A stretch of 64,000 nucleotides of DNA from Acanthamoeba lenticulata (Eukaryota; Discosea; Longamoebia; Acanthamoebidae): assembly GCA_002179805.1 (NCBI GenBank), contig NAVB01000017.1:30416-94415 (forward strand). The letters are read 5' to 3'. Position 1 is the first letter of the stretch; every line of letters starts with the position of its first letter. The translations under genes were made by a program, and so were the position numbers. The notes beneath the pieces were generated by a model that saw nothing but the letters and a program-made list of their open reading frames with translations, searched no databases and was not told the DNA's origin. Positions 29,698 through 41,205 of this stretch are shown one piece after another.

Positions 29698-32600
29698 ATG
29701 ACGATGACCAGCCACCGATCGCGGCGACCCGCCGCAGCCTACGCCCTCCTCTTCTTGTTGTGCGCTTTCGCGGCCACGGCTGGTACGACCGCTTGCAAGC
29801 TCCCATCCCCCATCAGCCTTGTGCTGGTGCTGGTTGCTTCTTGGCTTGGACGATGATGTTGGCACTCACCACCGTGTCACCTGCTCGCTGTGCGCAGTGG
29901 CCGATGATGCCTCGAGCGACTGGTATGGCGGCGGTAAGAAGTCGCCCAGCGCGTCCCCGTCGGCGCAGCCCAGCCAGTCGAGCTCGCCCTCTGCCCCCGC
30001 GTCGCCCTCTGCCTCAGCCTCGGCTCCGGCGTCGCCGTCAGGATCGCCCAGCAGGTCGGCCTCGCCTTCGGCGGCGGCTTCGGCTTCAGCCTCGGCCTCG
30101 GCCTCTGCGTCGGCGTCGCCCAGCAGGTCAGCCTCGCCCTCGGCTTCGGCTTCGGCTTCTGCCTCGGCTTCAGCCCCTGCGTCGGCGTCGCCCAGCAGGT
30201 CGGCTTCGCCCTCGGCCTCAGTGTCCCCGTCGGCCTCTGCCTCGCCTTCGACCATTCTGGCGACCCCGCAGCCTTCGTCCTCCCCTTCGTCGTCGGCCTC
30301 TCCCTCTGCCTCGTCTTCGGCCTCGGTTTCGCCCAAGGCCTCGCGCTCTGCCTCGCCCTCGGCTTCCGCTTCGGCTTCGGCTTCGGCTTCAGCTTCAGCC
30401 TCGGTCTCGCCCAAGGCCTCGCGCTCTGCCTCGCCCTCAGCTTCCGCTTCAGCTTCAGCTTCAGCTTCGGCTTCGGCTTCGGCTTCGGCTTCAGCCTCGG
30501 CCTCGGCCAGCGTCTCGCCCTCGGCCTCGGCCTCGGCTTCGCCCACGATTGTCAACACGCCGCCCCCTTCGCCCTCGCCCTCGGCTTCTGCTTCGCCCTC
30601 AGCTTCGGCGTCGGCCTCGCGCTCCCCCAAGGCCTCGCGCTCTGCTTCGCCTAGCGCCTCTGCTTCGGCCTCTGCTTCGGCCTCGGCTTCGGCCTCGGCT
30701 TCTGCCTCGCCCTCGGCCTCTGCCAGCGCTTCGGCGTCGGCGTCGGCGTCGGCTTCTCCCTCGGCCTCGGCCTCGGCCTCGGCTTCGCCCACGATCGTCA
30801 ACACGCCGCCCCCTTCGCCCTCGGCCTCGGCTTCAGCCTCGGCTTCGGCCTCGCGCTCCCCCAAGGCCTCGCGCTCTGCCTCGCCTAGCGCCTCGGCCTC
30901 CCCGTCCAGCTCGGCGTCGGCTTCTCCCTCGGCCTCTGCCAGCGCTTCGGCTTCTCCGTCGGCCTCGGCCTCGGCTTCGCCCACGATTGTCAACACGCCG
31001 CCCCCTTCGCCCTCGCCCTCGGCTTCGGCCTCGGCTTCAGCTTCGGCGTCGGCCTCGCGCTCCCCCAAGGCCTCGCGCTCTGCTTCGCCTAGCGCCTCTG
31101 CTTCGGCCTCTGCTTCGGCCTCTGCTTCGGCCTCGGCTTCTGCCTCGGCTTCTGCCTCGCCCTCGGCCTCTGCCAGCGCTTCGGCGTCGGCGTCGGCTTC
31201 TCCCTCGGCCTCGGCCTCAGCCTCAGCCTCGGCTTCGCCCACGATCGTCAACACGCCGCCCCCTTCGCCCTCGCCCTCGGCTTCGGCCTCGGCTTCGGCC
31301 TCGCGCTCCCCCAAGGCCTCGCGCTCTGCCTCGCCTAGCGCCTCGGCCTCCCCGTCCAGCTCGGCGTCGGCATCTGCCTCCCCATCAGCCTCGGCTTCTG
31401 CCTCGGCTTCACCCTCGGCCTCGCCGTCGATCACGATCGTGAACACCCCGCCCCCCTCGCCTGCGGCCTCGGCCTCGGCTTCGCCATCTGCTAGTGCCTC
31501 CGCGTCTGCTTCTGCCTCTGCCTCTGCCTCGCCGTCGGCTTCGGCTTCTGCCTCTGCTTCTGCTTCGCCCTCGGCCTCGCCGTTGATCACGATCGTGAAC
31601 ACCCCGCCTCCCTCGCCTGCGGCCTCAGCCTCGCCCTCGCCCTCGGCCTCGCCCACCCTCTCGCCCTCGCCTTCGGCCTCGCACTCGCCCTCGGCGTCTC
31701 CCTCGACCTCGGCTTCGATCAGCGCGTCGCCTTCGCAGTCAGCGTCGCCCACGATCGTCAACACGGCGCAGCCGTCCTTCACGTGCCCGGTGTGCCCCGT
31801 TTGCCCGACGCTGCCTCCGCCGTGCCCCTCGATGCCCCCGCCGTGCCCGACCCAGTCGCCCAGCCGCACGCCGACGCCCTCGCCCACCATCGTCGGTAGC
31901 CCCGCGCCCACGGCCGTCGTCGGCCCGGGCACCAGCTGCACCACGCCGCTCCTCGGCGACGCGCAGGACTTTGGCGCGTTCCTGCTGGGCCAGCGCGACG
32001 TCGCGCTGACGGTCGACGCCGACAACGCCCGATTCGGTGGCCGCGTGGCCGTCAACGGCAGCGCCCAGCTGTCTAACTTTGAGATCGGCCTGCAGCTCAA
32101 CTGCACGAGCGGCGCCAACGCCAACTTCTCGCTGATCGTGTCGGGCGACCTCAACGCCACCAACGGCATGCTCACCTGCGGCACCTACATCGCCGGCGGC
32201 CGCGTGGCCAACCCGCCGGAACTCAGCGCCGCCGCGCCCGAGGGCATCGCCGGCGCCGACGTCCTCGCCCGCACGGGCATCGACTTTGCGGCCGCCACGG
32301 CCGACCTCCAGTCCGTCAGCCTTGCGCTCTGCGCGTCGCCCAACGCCACGGCCGCGACCGTCTCGCCTTTCGGCCTGATCGAGCTCACGCAGACCGACCT
32401 CCACTTTGTGAGCGGTGTCAACGGGCGGCCTGTGGCGCTGGCCACCGTCTTCTCGGTCCGCGCGTCGGACCTGGCCACGGCCAACCGCATCGTGATCAGC
32501 CTCGCCTCGGGCGCGGACCCCAACGCGGCCCTGCTCGTCATCAACGTGCTCGGCGCCGCCAGCGGGTTCAACCTGACCAACGCCGTCATCAGCCTGCCGC

Positions 32601-32815
32601 AGGGCTTCCCGGCGTCCAACCTGCTCTGGAACGTGTGCGAGTCGGGCGCCGTGGGCCTCACCAACATCCAGTTCCTGGGCTCGCTCCTGGCGCCCTTCTC
32701 CCGCCTCCGCCTCGGCAACGCGCAAGTCGAGGGCACCATCGTGGCGGCCACCCTCGGCGGCGCCGGCTTCGAGCAGCTTCAGGCGCCCTTCAACGGCTTC
32801 TTCTGCCCCGCGTGA
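29698..32815 (+). CDS. Secreted Ser/Ala/Pro-repeat protein with choice-of-anchor-A domain
   Basis: Exons 29698-29782 and 29898-32815 give 1000 residues. Exon 1 encodes a signal peptide (AAAYALLFLLCAFAATA). Residues about 45-650 are almost only Ser, Ala and Pro in SASASP-type repeats, broken at intervals by PTIVNTPPPSP and SRSPKASRS units. A short Cys-Pro-rich hinge (CPVCPVCPTLPPPCP) follows. Residues about 705-1000 form a choice-of-anchor-A domain (LLGDAQDFGAFLLGQRDV ... GRVAVNGSAQLSNFEIG ... GSLLAPFSRLRLGNAQVEGTI). In Acanthamoeba, proteins with this domain (Jonah lectins) are abundant cellulose-binding cyst-wall proteins; a wall or glycan-binding role here is inferred. The Ser-rich region is likely heavily O-glycosylated. 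Other frames over the repeat, including a 2.3-kb minus-strand one, are composition artefacts. Confidence 0.88.
29940..31770. repeat. Degenerate hexamer repeat coding Ser-Ala/Ser-Pro
   Basis: About 1.8 kb of GCNTCG/CCNTCG hexamers encode the Ser/Ala/Pro tract. A longer unit is marked by a conserved ACGATYGTCAACACGCCGCC block near 30545, 30788, 30980, 31238, 31425, 31584 and 31748 (last ones diverged), with spacing of roughly 160-260 bases. The region is prone to slippage and hard to assemble. Confidence 0.9.
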
Positions 32816-33015
32816 TTTTCGAAATCGTCTGCCTTCATCAGCACCCGCGCTCCTCTTCTCAAAGCTTTTGCACCACAAGTACTAATTACCGCCTGATTTT
32901 TATTCTTTGACAATAAACCAACATTTTTTCGTATTTCTTCTTGAAAAGGACGACAAGAAGAAGAAGATCGAGTTCAAACACCACGTGAGCTCTTATGCTC
33001 AATAAAACGATGATT

Positions 33016-35832
33016 TCATTTCCTCCTCATCCATAAGCTCTGTGCTGGTCGTAACGAAAGCCACCCGCCTGCGGGTAGGAAGAAGAGGTCAAGAATGGGC
33101 CACATGTAAAAAAACAGATGAATAGAGAAGACGCCAGGCGCGAACCAGTTGTGATTGTATTCTGGGACCGTCACCCCACGGCCGATCAGCACCTGGCGGG
33201 CGCTCTCGTACTGGTCGGACGGGATAAAATTCCAGCCTGCTCCTCATTCACGCAGCACACCCACCGGTGAGCCAACATGGGTGAATGGCAACATACACCA
33301 CATGCACACACACACAGACATACCTGCTGTGTCGAAGTGCTCCAGGTGAGGGAATGCCTTGGCCACGAACGTCATGGCCCGCACATCCACACACTGCGCC
33401 CCGCACACAGTTTGAGCCACCCTCTGTGTGCAGGACAACAAGGAAGAGAACAACAATAGTAGCTACAAGACGCGACCTTGTAGCCGCCCAGGTCGAGGTG
33501 GGTGAGAGGCAGCGACTGCAGCAGGTGCAGCGACTCATTGGTGAAGCGGTGGTAGCCTCCGCGCAACGTCAGCTTTTGCAAATCTGTGGAAGTCCCAACA
33601 CGTGAGACTACATTATTAAAAAAAGAGAATTAGAAAGGAGTTGGCGTACTCGGGAAGAGATCGCCAAAGCGGGCGAGACCCTTGTCCGTGATCCCATAGG
33701 CGTTCATCGCCAGCTCGCGCAAGGACGCGCACGGCCCTGCAAGTGTGTGCCATACATACATAAGCACATTGTCAGACACTCGAATTTGGTGGACATTCAT
33801 CATCATGAGCCAACCTGGAACGGCCAAGAACGCGTCATCGTGTTTGGCGCTGTAGGGGCGGCTGTGTTCCAGTCTCAACGCCTGCAACGACGTGCAGTTG
33901 TGCAGAATGGCCGCCACCAGCCCACTTGGCGCTTCGTGCATGTTGTGTCTGTCGTCGTACATGTCCTTTACGAATGGCTAAGAATCTGAAGAATGCACCA
34001 AACGCGAGCGCGCAGATGAGGACAGGTACGTGGGAAGGCCGTAGGGCGACGCGACGTAGTGTGCGCTTGTTGGCGAGGACCAGGCGCAGCAGGTCCTTTG
34101 TCGTTTGCACGCACACTTGGCCGTTCAGCTCCTCCAGGCCTCCCGCCTCAGGGCTCTGCTGGTCAAGGGGCGTTGAACCAGCACAGCGTCAGTTTGTTCA
34201 CTCAGGCCCAGCAGCACCATGTCTCTGTGTCTCTGTGCGTGTGCCAAGCCGACATGGAATTGCACGCACCAGGGACTGGCCACCGGTGACCGAGATGAGG
34301 GCGCGAAGCACTTCCCGTGATAAGTCTCCCATCTGCGCGCGAGCAAGCGATGAGTGGATGGGCGGAGCCGCATTCCCCCAGGGAGGAGGGGCGGGAATGC
34401 CTCAAGGGAGCGTAGGCGACGACACTTGGCCAGCAACGCGGTCATTTCCTTGTGCGGTGCGTTGTCGCTTACGACGAGGCGCTAAAGTGAAGAGACACCT
34501 CATCAAGCTGAGCTCATTCGCCCTCTTCTTTTCTGTTCTTTTTCTTTGTTTTTCACTTGCATGTTTCTTGCGTACCTCGAGCCGCTCGGCACGGTGCTCG
34601 CGCAGAGCCTCCAGGACGACGCCCCACCCAAACGAGTTGTTCTGATCATGGCGCATTTCACGTGGCGGCCATGATGATGGCGCGTTTGTGCGTTAGTAGA
34701 GAGGTCAGAGAGAGCAGCACAGCTGACAACAACACTACAACAGCGGCAGGCCACCCACGCACGCACACGCGGAACGCACCAACTTGCGGGCGACCAACGA
34801 CGTCAGCGGACGGGCCGCGATCAGGGAGACAAGGGGCGCGCCCGACAGTTGCTCGTTCTCGGAGATGTCGAGGTGCGTGAGCTGCGTCGTGGCCTCGCCC
34901 TGCGCCAGCGTCTGCAGGCCGCCGTCGGTGATTCGCTTGAGCGCGACAATGTCCAGCGAGCGGAGGGCCTTTGCGTGGCGGCCCACATGCTCGAGCGCCT
35001 TGTCCGTCAGCTTGAAGCATCCTACCAGTTCAGATGGTGCGAAGTGAGTCTTCGACGCAGGACGCAAGCAGTCGTGAATGAAGATGATAAAGATGATGAT
35101 GAAGATGAGGATGGAAAGGAGCAGGACAGGGCTTCTTGACCAGAGATAGAAAGTGTGGCGAGATGCGGCAGGCTCGTCACGAGGCTCCGGATGTGCACGT
35201 CGACCAGCGACTTGCACTTGACAAACGACAACGCCTCGAGGTGCCTGGTCAGGCGTATTGGACAATCCATCATCGCGCATGAGCTTGCACCACAGATGAG
35301 TGTAGAGAGTTAGGAAGGAAGCAAAGAGTAGTACGTCATGGAGGTGCTGATGCGATGGACGCAGATGCTGGGCAGCCGCCGCACTTTTAGCTCCATTTCC
35401 TGTGCGCACCACGAGCGACGAAACAAGGGTAAGGAGTTGATCTGATCACGCTTGAAGTTGGCGTACAGCGAGAGGCGAGTGAAGGATGAGCTCCAGGGCA
35501 GCCGGCGGTAGGGAGCCCTCCCCCAACACGCGCTGCAATAAATCGCGGGCCAGCGCCTCGGGCAGCACGACTTGGGCCTGCGGTTGGCCTTTGCACTCGG
35601 CGAGAAAGTCGAGGCACTGCTTCACAAGTGGCGCTGGCGTGGACCCACAATGCCCGTGTTGCTCAGCTTCATCTTCAACTTCTTCTTCTGCGTCGTCGGG
35701 CGTAACCGACGCTGGCGGTGGCGTCCAACCTTCACGCGCATAAGCACTCGAGACATCAAGGTCTTCGTTATAGGCTTCCACGTCGGCCTCATTTGCCACT
35801 ACACGAAGTGGCACTCCTCCCGCCTTCTGCAT
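33016..35832 (-). CDS. Leucine-rich repeat protein
   Basis: About twelve exons, starting at ATG 35832. The N-terminal exon has an acidic stretch, then an LP-x-x-LA-x-x-LL type helix region (VVLPEALARDLLQRVLGEG). LRR units follow: LPHLATLSIS, HAKALRSLDIVALKRITDGGL, LTHLDISENEQLSGAPL, CRRLRSLE, CTSLQALRLEH, CASLRELAMNAYGITDKGL, LQKLTLRGGYHRFTNESLHLL and LTHLDLGGYK. The GI/RITDxGL pattern is the cysteine-containing LRR subtype common in F-box and related E3 subunits, but no F-box is evident. One intron (34400-34333) begins with GC. The C-terminal exon (AGWNFIPSDQYESARQVLIG) reads to a stop at 33016; an extra intron there cannot be excluded. Confidence 0.75.
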
Positions 35833-35928
35833 CTTGCGCTGCGCGCCGGCAACGTAGTACCGAATAACTTCTTTCTTGTAGACATTAAAAATACTGTATT
35901 TTTATTTCGACCTGGTCGCAACATATGT

Positions 35929-38900
35929 TTACAACTTGGGGTCGGGGATAGTCATGACGGCTCGAGTACGCAGACAGAGCCAGTCATAACGGTGACTTTG
36001 CTTGCTTGGGGTGTAGAAGTTGGAAAAACACGGCATCAAGAGTGGACGCTCTTGCGGCTGGCCGGGGGCGTTGATCCCAGAAGGACCCTCTGGAGGGCGT
36101 GCTGGATGTGTCTGTGTAGAGACACGAGTGAGTCGCTGCTGTTGTTGGCCTTTTCGTTGTCGATGTTGCTGTTGTGGTCTTGGCATTGATGACAAGGAGG
36201 GAATTGGGGGGGGGGCTGCGCACTTGGAGATGTCATCAAGCCAGGCCTGCCGGTCGGCGGCCGAGTGCGCCTTGAGCTGGATGACGCGGCCCTCCTTCTC
36301 GATGGGCACGAGCGTGATAGTCCGGTCCCTGTCCCGCTCCTCGACTGCCGGGCTCGAAGCGCCGGCGCCGTCGGCCGAGGCCGGCTCGAAGTGGGACGAG
36401 GCCGTGTAGGCCGACAGCGGGACGGCCTTGACCAGAACGTAAGAGCGGGGCGCGTCGGCGCCACCGCCCTTCTCGGGCTTGGTCAGGACCAGCAGGTCGT
36501 CGAACAGGAACACGTAGCCTCGGCTGAAGCTCGGGACCTTCTTGGCCGGGTCTGTGTGGAGCTCGCGCGTGTCGAGCTTGCCCTCCCGCAGGTACTGCCG
36601 TCCCACTCGGTCGAACAATGTGAACGGCTGATCGACCAGGTTGAAGGTGAGCCGACGTGGCAAAACGAGGGGAAGAGCGAAAACGACAGAAAGAACGAAG
36701 CCAAATAAAAACAGAAAGAACGAAAACGGACGAAAAAGAAGAAGGGTGTGAACCTTATCGCCCTTGGTCTTGATGGCGTTCTGGATCTCGACCAACTTGT
36801 TGGTGTTTTCGTCCTTGCGCTTGGCCTCGTTGATGTGCTTGTTGACGTGCTGCACGTCCTTCAGCAGCTTTTGGAGCTTGCCTTGCTCGATCTCGGAGCC
36901 TTGCGTCATGTACTTGGCCAAGTCGCGCAGCAGCAGCTCATAGCGCGGCAGTCGCTGGATCGGCTGCATTGTTGGAACAATCGAATGGTCAGTGATCGGC
37001 GCGCTCCTTCAAAGTGGCACTAAGAAGGAGGAGGAGTACCATGATAAGCAGAGCACGGAGGTCGACCTGCGTCTGGTTGTCGGACATCTTCTCCTCGCCA
37101 GCCGCTGCGTTGAGGAACTCGTCATTCAGCTTTTCGTAGGTATCTTGAATAAACTTTTGCAACTTGCCGTTGGACTTGATCAACTCGGAGAGGGCCTTGT
37201 TCGAGTGGCCAAAGTTGTTGACGTAGAGCGTGTACGTCTATGCGTGGTTACAGCACATTAGCATTCCTCGCATTCTCACACAAAATAAATGGCAAAAAAA
37301 AGCTCAAACCTTGAGGTAAGGAACGAAGGAGAAGAAGGCGTCGATGAACTCGCCCGAGTTCTGGGAGGTCTTGATCTCGCTGAGGAGCTGCGAGTGCATC
37401 GTCTGCAGCATGCTCAGCTCGCGCGAAAAGATCTTCTCCACCTCCTTGGTCGAGATGATCCGCTCCTCCTCGCTTGCTGCCGAAGCCTGCCTCAAAGGCG
37501 TCATGTACCTCTGCGTGTTTTTTTTTTTGCTGACGTCAGCTACGCACTTCCTCAAGCATTGCCGCCAAAGCGGACGAAGAAGTCGCACCGTGAGAAGAAT
37601 GTCGAGGTTCTGCGTGTACTTTTCCTCGGTCTTGATGAACTCTTCACGGATTTTCTGCGCATGTTCCTCGGGGCTGAGTTTGCGTTCCACCACTTTAGCC
37701 GCCTCCTCGTCCACCTTTTCCTCTTCGCTCTTCTCTTCGTCCGCTCCTCTGGCAGCGGCGCCGTTTTCGTTCTTGTCTTCGCTCTTGCCGTTGTTGTCGA
37801 CACCTTCGTTCTTTTCCGCGGCGGCCGCACGGTCGCTTTCTGCGGGCGTCGCTATCAGCTCCTGGCTCGTCATCTTCTCCGCGCCCGCACGCATGGCGTC
37901 GTAGAAGGCCATCGTACCGCGCCGCGCGTCGCCCCGCTTGGCCTCGGCTTGTGTTGGAGCCACCGGGACCAGCCCGGGCATGGTGGCGCCGCCGTCCGCC
38001 TGGGCCTCCGCGTCCTTGTTGTTGTTGTTGTTGCTGCGCCGCCGCGCGTCGTCCTTGCTCGCCTTCTTCTTATTGCTGCCACCGGAACCCTTCTTGGCGA
38101 TACCGCTGCCCCGGCCGACGCCGCCCTCGACCACAGTGCTGGCGGCGCTGCTGGCCGCGGCCGACGACAGGTCCTCCAGGCTGGCGTGGATCGGCAGCGG
38201 CGCGGGGGCCTCATCCACCGTCGAAGAACCCGACTTGAGCTCCTCTAGGGACGACGTCCCGGCCTGGTGCAGGCGAATGCCGGGGAACGGCGGTGGAGCT
38301 GACGACGCTGATGACGAGGACGAGGTTTCGTTGGGCCCGGGGGCCGACTCGGACCGGCGCTCGCGGTTGTTGATCTCCTGCTTCTTGCCCTTGCGCCAGA
38401 GGCTGCTCAGTGAGTTGCGCTTGCCCCGCGAGTCCTCCGACGCAAGCGAGGCCAGCAGCGGCGACTGCGGACCCTTGGCCCCGCTCGGCGACGCGGCGGG
38501 CGACGACGGCGCGCTGGACCCGCCATTGCTGCCGCCGCTCGGCAGCGCCAAGCTCTGTTGGGCGCCGATCTTGCTGCCGCCGGACCGCGAGGGCGAGGTA
38601 GGCGCCTCTGAAGCCGAAGTGCTGTCGCTCCGGCCGGACTTTGTCGACGTGGTGTCGCCATCGCCGTCGGCGCTCGAGCTGCTGGACTCGGCGTCGTCGT
38701 CCTCCAGCGTTGCGCCCACGGTGTCGCGCGAGAGGGCGTCCCGGATCGCCGCACCCTGCTTCTTTCCGGCCGAGCGCCACCCAAACTTTTTCTTGCCGCG
38801 CCTCGAGGCCTCCTTTTCCTTCTCCTTCTCCTTTTCCTTTTCTTTCTCCTTCTTGTCGGCTTTCCCGGGCTTGCGCTTGGGCTCGCTCTTGGGCCCTTTG

Positions 38901-40406
38901 GGACTCACCGGCCCGGCGCTGTTGGTCTCTGGCGCCGTCAATGCCGTAGTCGTGTTCGTGGCCGTGGTCTCGGGCTTGTCGCCGCTCTCGCTGGCGGCGT
39001 TGCTGCTGCCGCTGCCGCTGGCCGTCGACGCCTCCACCGAGCCCCTATGCTGCTTTCGGCGGCTGCCGCCGCCATCGCTCTGCCTCTGGCCGCGCTTCGA
39101 GGCCGAAGACTCGGAGCTTGGCGCAGCGGCCTCTGACTTTTTGTCGACCTGGTCCAACGTAGTCGGCTGCTGACTTGGTGTAGACGTCGCCCGCCGCGGC
39201 GAGGCTGGCGGCGGCGACACCGTGATGGCCGCCGGCTGCTGCTGCTGGTGGTGATGATGATGGTTCTCCTGTCGCTGCTGTTGCTGCTGCTGCTGGCCAT
39301 GGCCGTGCGTGTGGTGGTCCTGCGGCACGGGGATGCCGTTGGCCTCGAGCAGGCGGACCAGCTCGGCGTTGTAGCTCGCGAGGACGTCGAGGTCCCGCTT
39401 CTGCTGGGCGATGAGCTTGTCCTTGAGCGCGATCGCGATGCGGAGCTCCTGCGCCTCGGCGTTCTCGAGCGCGTCCTCTGTCGCCACCGCGCCAAGCTCT
39501 GCGTCTTCACCGGCGTGAGCATTTAAATACAATTTCTTAAAAAAAATCATTAAATACAAGTAAATAAATCGTTCTTTTTCAATAAAGAATTTGGACCGTA
39601 AAATGACGTACCATTCGAGTGGCTGTGGCGTCGAGGAGTGCCCACCCGAGGGCGATGGGCTGGCTCCCTGGGGAACAACAATCAAATTGAATTAAACAAT
39701 TGTAAAAAAGAAGAAACAAAAAAGAAGAACAAGAAATGTTGGGCACCAATTTGTGGCGGCGATGTGGCCTGGTCGTGGAGAGACGACGCCGCCGCGGATC
39801 TTGACTCGCCGGAGGAGCTTCACCTGAATGGGTTGTGTGTGGTCGCTCTCGCGGACGGCCTCCAGAGCGCTCAGCTTGGAGAACTCGGTCGTCAAGATCG
39901 TGCCCTGGTGATGCGTCGCCATCGTCATCACCAACAACAATACAACATCATAAGTGACGTTAAGGATGAAGCTGATTGGCGCGAAAGGAGGTTAGGGACT
40001 GGGAAGGGCAGACGCACGGCGATGGAGAACAGGTAATCACTGGTCTGTGCGCCGGTCAATTCGGGAACCTTCGCCAGAACGGCTTTCTACACGAGACGCG
40101 AGGAACGAAGGAAGGCGCATAAGTCCGCTTTCCGGTTGAGAGGGGGGGCAAAACGAAAGCGACAGAAAGAACGGAGCTCCGCCGTGAGGGTGGGGGGGGG
40201 GCGAACCTTGGCGCGGTCGATTGTGAACTCGGCGGGGACCTTGACCTCCACCTCTTGGCCTTCTCCATAGTAGACCTTTAATCAAGTAAAGAATGGTAAA
40301 GATCAAAAATCGAGTAGCAACAATAAACGAAAGAGAAGGGACAGCAAGGGGCTGCGCCGTGCGGTGGTACCAGAAGGGTGAGGGTCTCCTGTGGGCCGCT
40401 CGCCAT
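35929..40406 (-). CDS. Rho guanine-nucleotide exchange factor (DH-PH) with N-terminal ubiquitin-like domain
   Basis: About ten exons from ATG 40406. The first four (40406-40371, 40275-40207, 40086-40018, then near 39935-39830) encode a Ras-binding/ubiquitin-like fold (ETLTLLVYYGEGQEVEVKV ... KAVLAKVPELTG). A long low-complexity middle follows with His, Gln, Asn, Ser and Lys/Glu runs. The DH domain starts near 37680 (EEFIKTEEKYTQNLDILL) and includes MQPIQRLPRYELLLRDLAKYM, the CR3 helix. A PH domain follows (GYVFLFDDLLVLTKPE ... LKAHSAADRQAWLDDIS). DH domains catalyse GDP release from Rho GTPases, so this protein likely acts in actin remodelling; the target GTPase is unknown. The Ser-rich linker and tail are probable regulatory regions. 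Confidence 0.88.
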
Positions 40407-40593
40407 CTTGACTGGAGGTTGTTGTCGGCCAAGCTCAGCTTCGGAATTAAAATTGAAACTCACGTGGCAACGCAATTAAAAAAAGAAAAAACAATTTCTT
40501 TCTTCTGCCCTGGGAGACTGGCAGGCGAAGAAGACACTTAACGACAGCAGCCAGGACGACACATGGAAGTAGATCCCTTCAACTTGCTCTCGG

Positions 40594-41022
40594 ATGAGGC
40601 GCGGTTCATCTTCTTCTGAGCTTCCCCGTAAGGCGGCAAGCTGTCTAACCAAAACTGTACAGATATTGAGCACTGTCTTTAGCTGTTGGGAGAAAGACGA
40701 GGACCTCTTGCACGCCTCCCAAGTGTGCCAGAGGTGGAGAGTCCTCGCGAATGACCCTCATCTTTTCAAAGAGCGCTTGTACCTGTCCCCTTCCAAACAC
40801 GTGTCCTTCAACTTCTTCTGGGCGCCGTGTTGACGCGGTCCAACCAGAACGGCTCTGCGGACCGCGCGAGAGCAGTTGCAGCTCGCCAAGGCAGAGGCCG
40901 AGGAGCAGCTCGAAAAGCTGGGTGATGCTATCATGGCGGCCTACGCGGATCAGGCACACGTCGGGCCCATCATCCGCACCAGAATGAACGACAAGGCTAA
41001 GGCGCTCAAAAAGAAGGTGTGA
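40594..41022 (+). CDS. Small F-box protein
   Basis: Exons 40594-40784 and 40848-41022 sum to 366 nt, 121 residues. The F-box is ILSTVFSCWEKDEDLLHASQ then VCQRWRVLANDPHLFKERL. A predicted helical tail (LQLAKAEAEEQLEKLGDAI) and a basic C-terminus follow. An alternative start at 40563 (MEVDPFNLLSDEAR) joins in frame through a 37-nt intron ending near 40640 and would give a more typical F-box N-terminus; I cannot decide between them. It presumably docks Skp1; no substrate-binding repeat domain is present. It diverges from the Rho GEF gene. Confidence 0.7.
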
Positions 41023-41205
41023 AGTGACCAAGCAGCGGATGAACCGTGAACTGTACAAAGAGCCTCTCATCTCGTGGTGAGCTGATTTTATTGATGGAAA
41101 AAAAAAATAAAAAATATCTTGTTTTATTCAGTTGGCGGGAAAACAGCAAACGCGAAAACTTTGCGACCAACATTTAGAACAATTCAAAACGATTCGGGTC
41201 ACTCG

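Noticed and set aside
29120..29701. A 193-codon plus frame upstream of the anchor-A gene
   Set aside because: It spans the TATA box and the C/A-rich leader, so it is promoter and leader sequence.
29760..31442. A 560-codon plus-strand frame rich in Arg and Pro
   Set aside because: A shifted reading of the same hexamer repeat; composition artefact.
29866..32184. A 772-codon minus-strand open frame rich in Glu and Ala
   Set aside because: It is the antisense of the Ser/Ala/Pro hexamer repeat and has no start context, signal or domain; the plus-strand frame has both a signal peptide and a conserved C-terminal domain.
37938..39173. A 411-codon plus-strand open frame opposite the Rho GEF
   Set aside because: Antisense shadow of the low-complexity linker of the GEF; poly-Ser runs mirror GC-rich codons.
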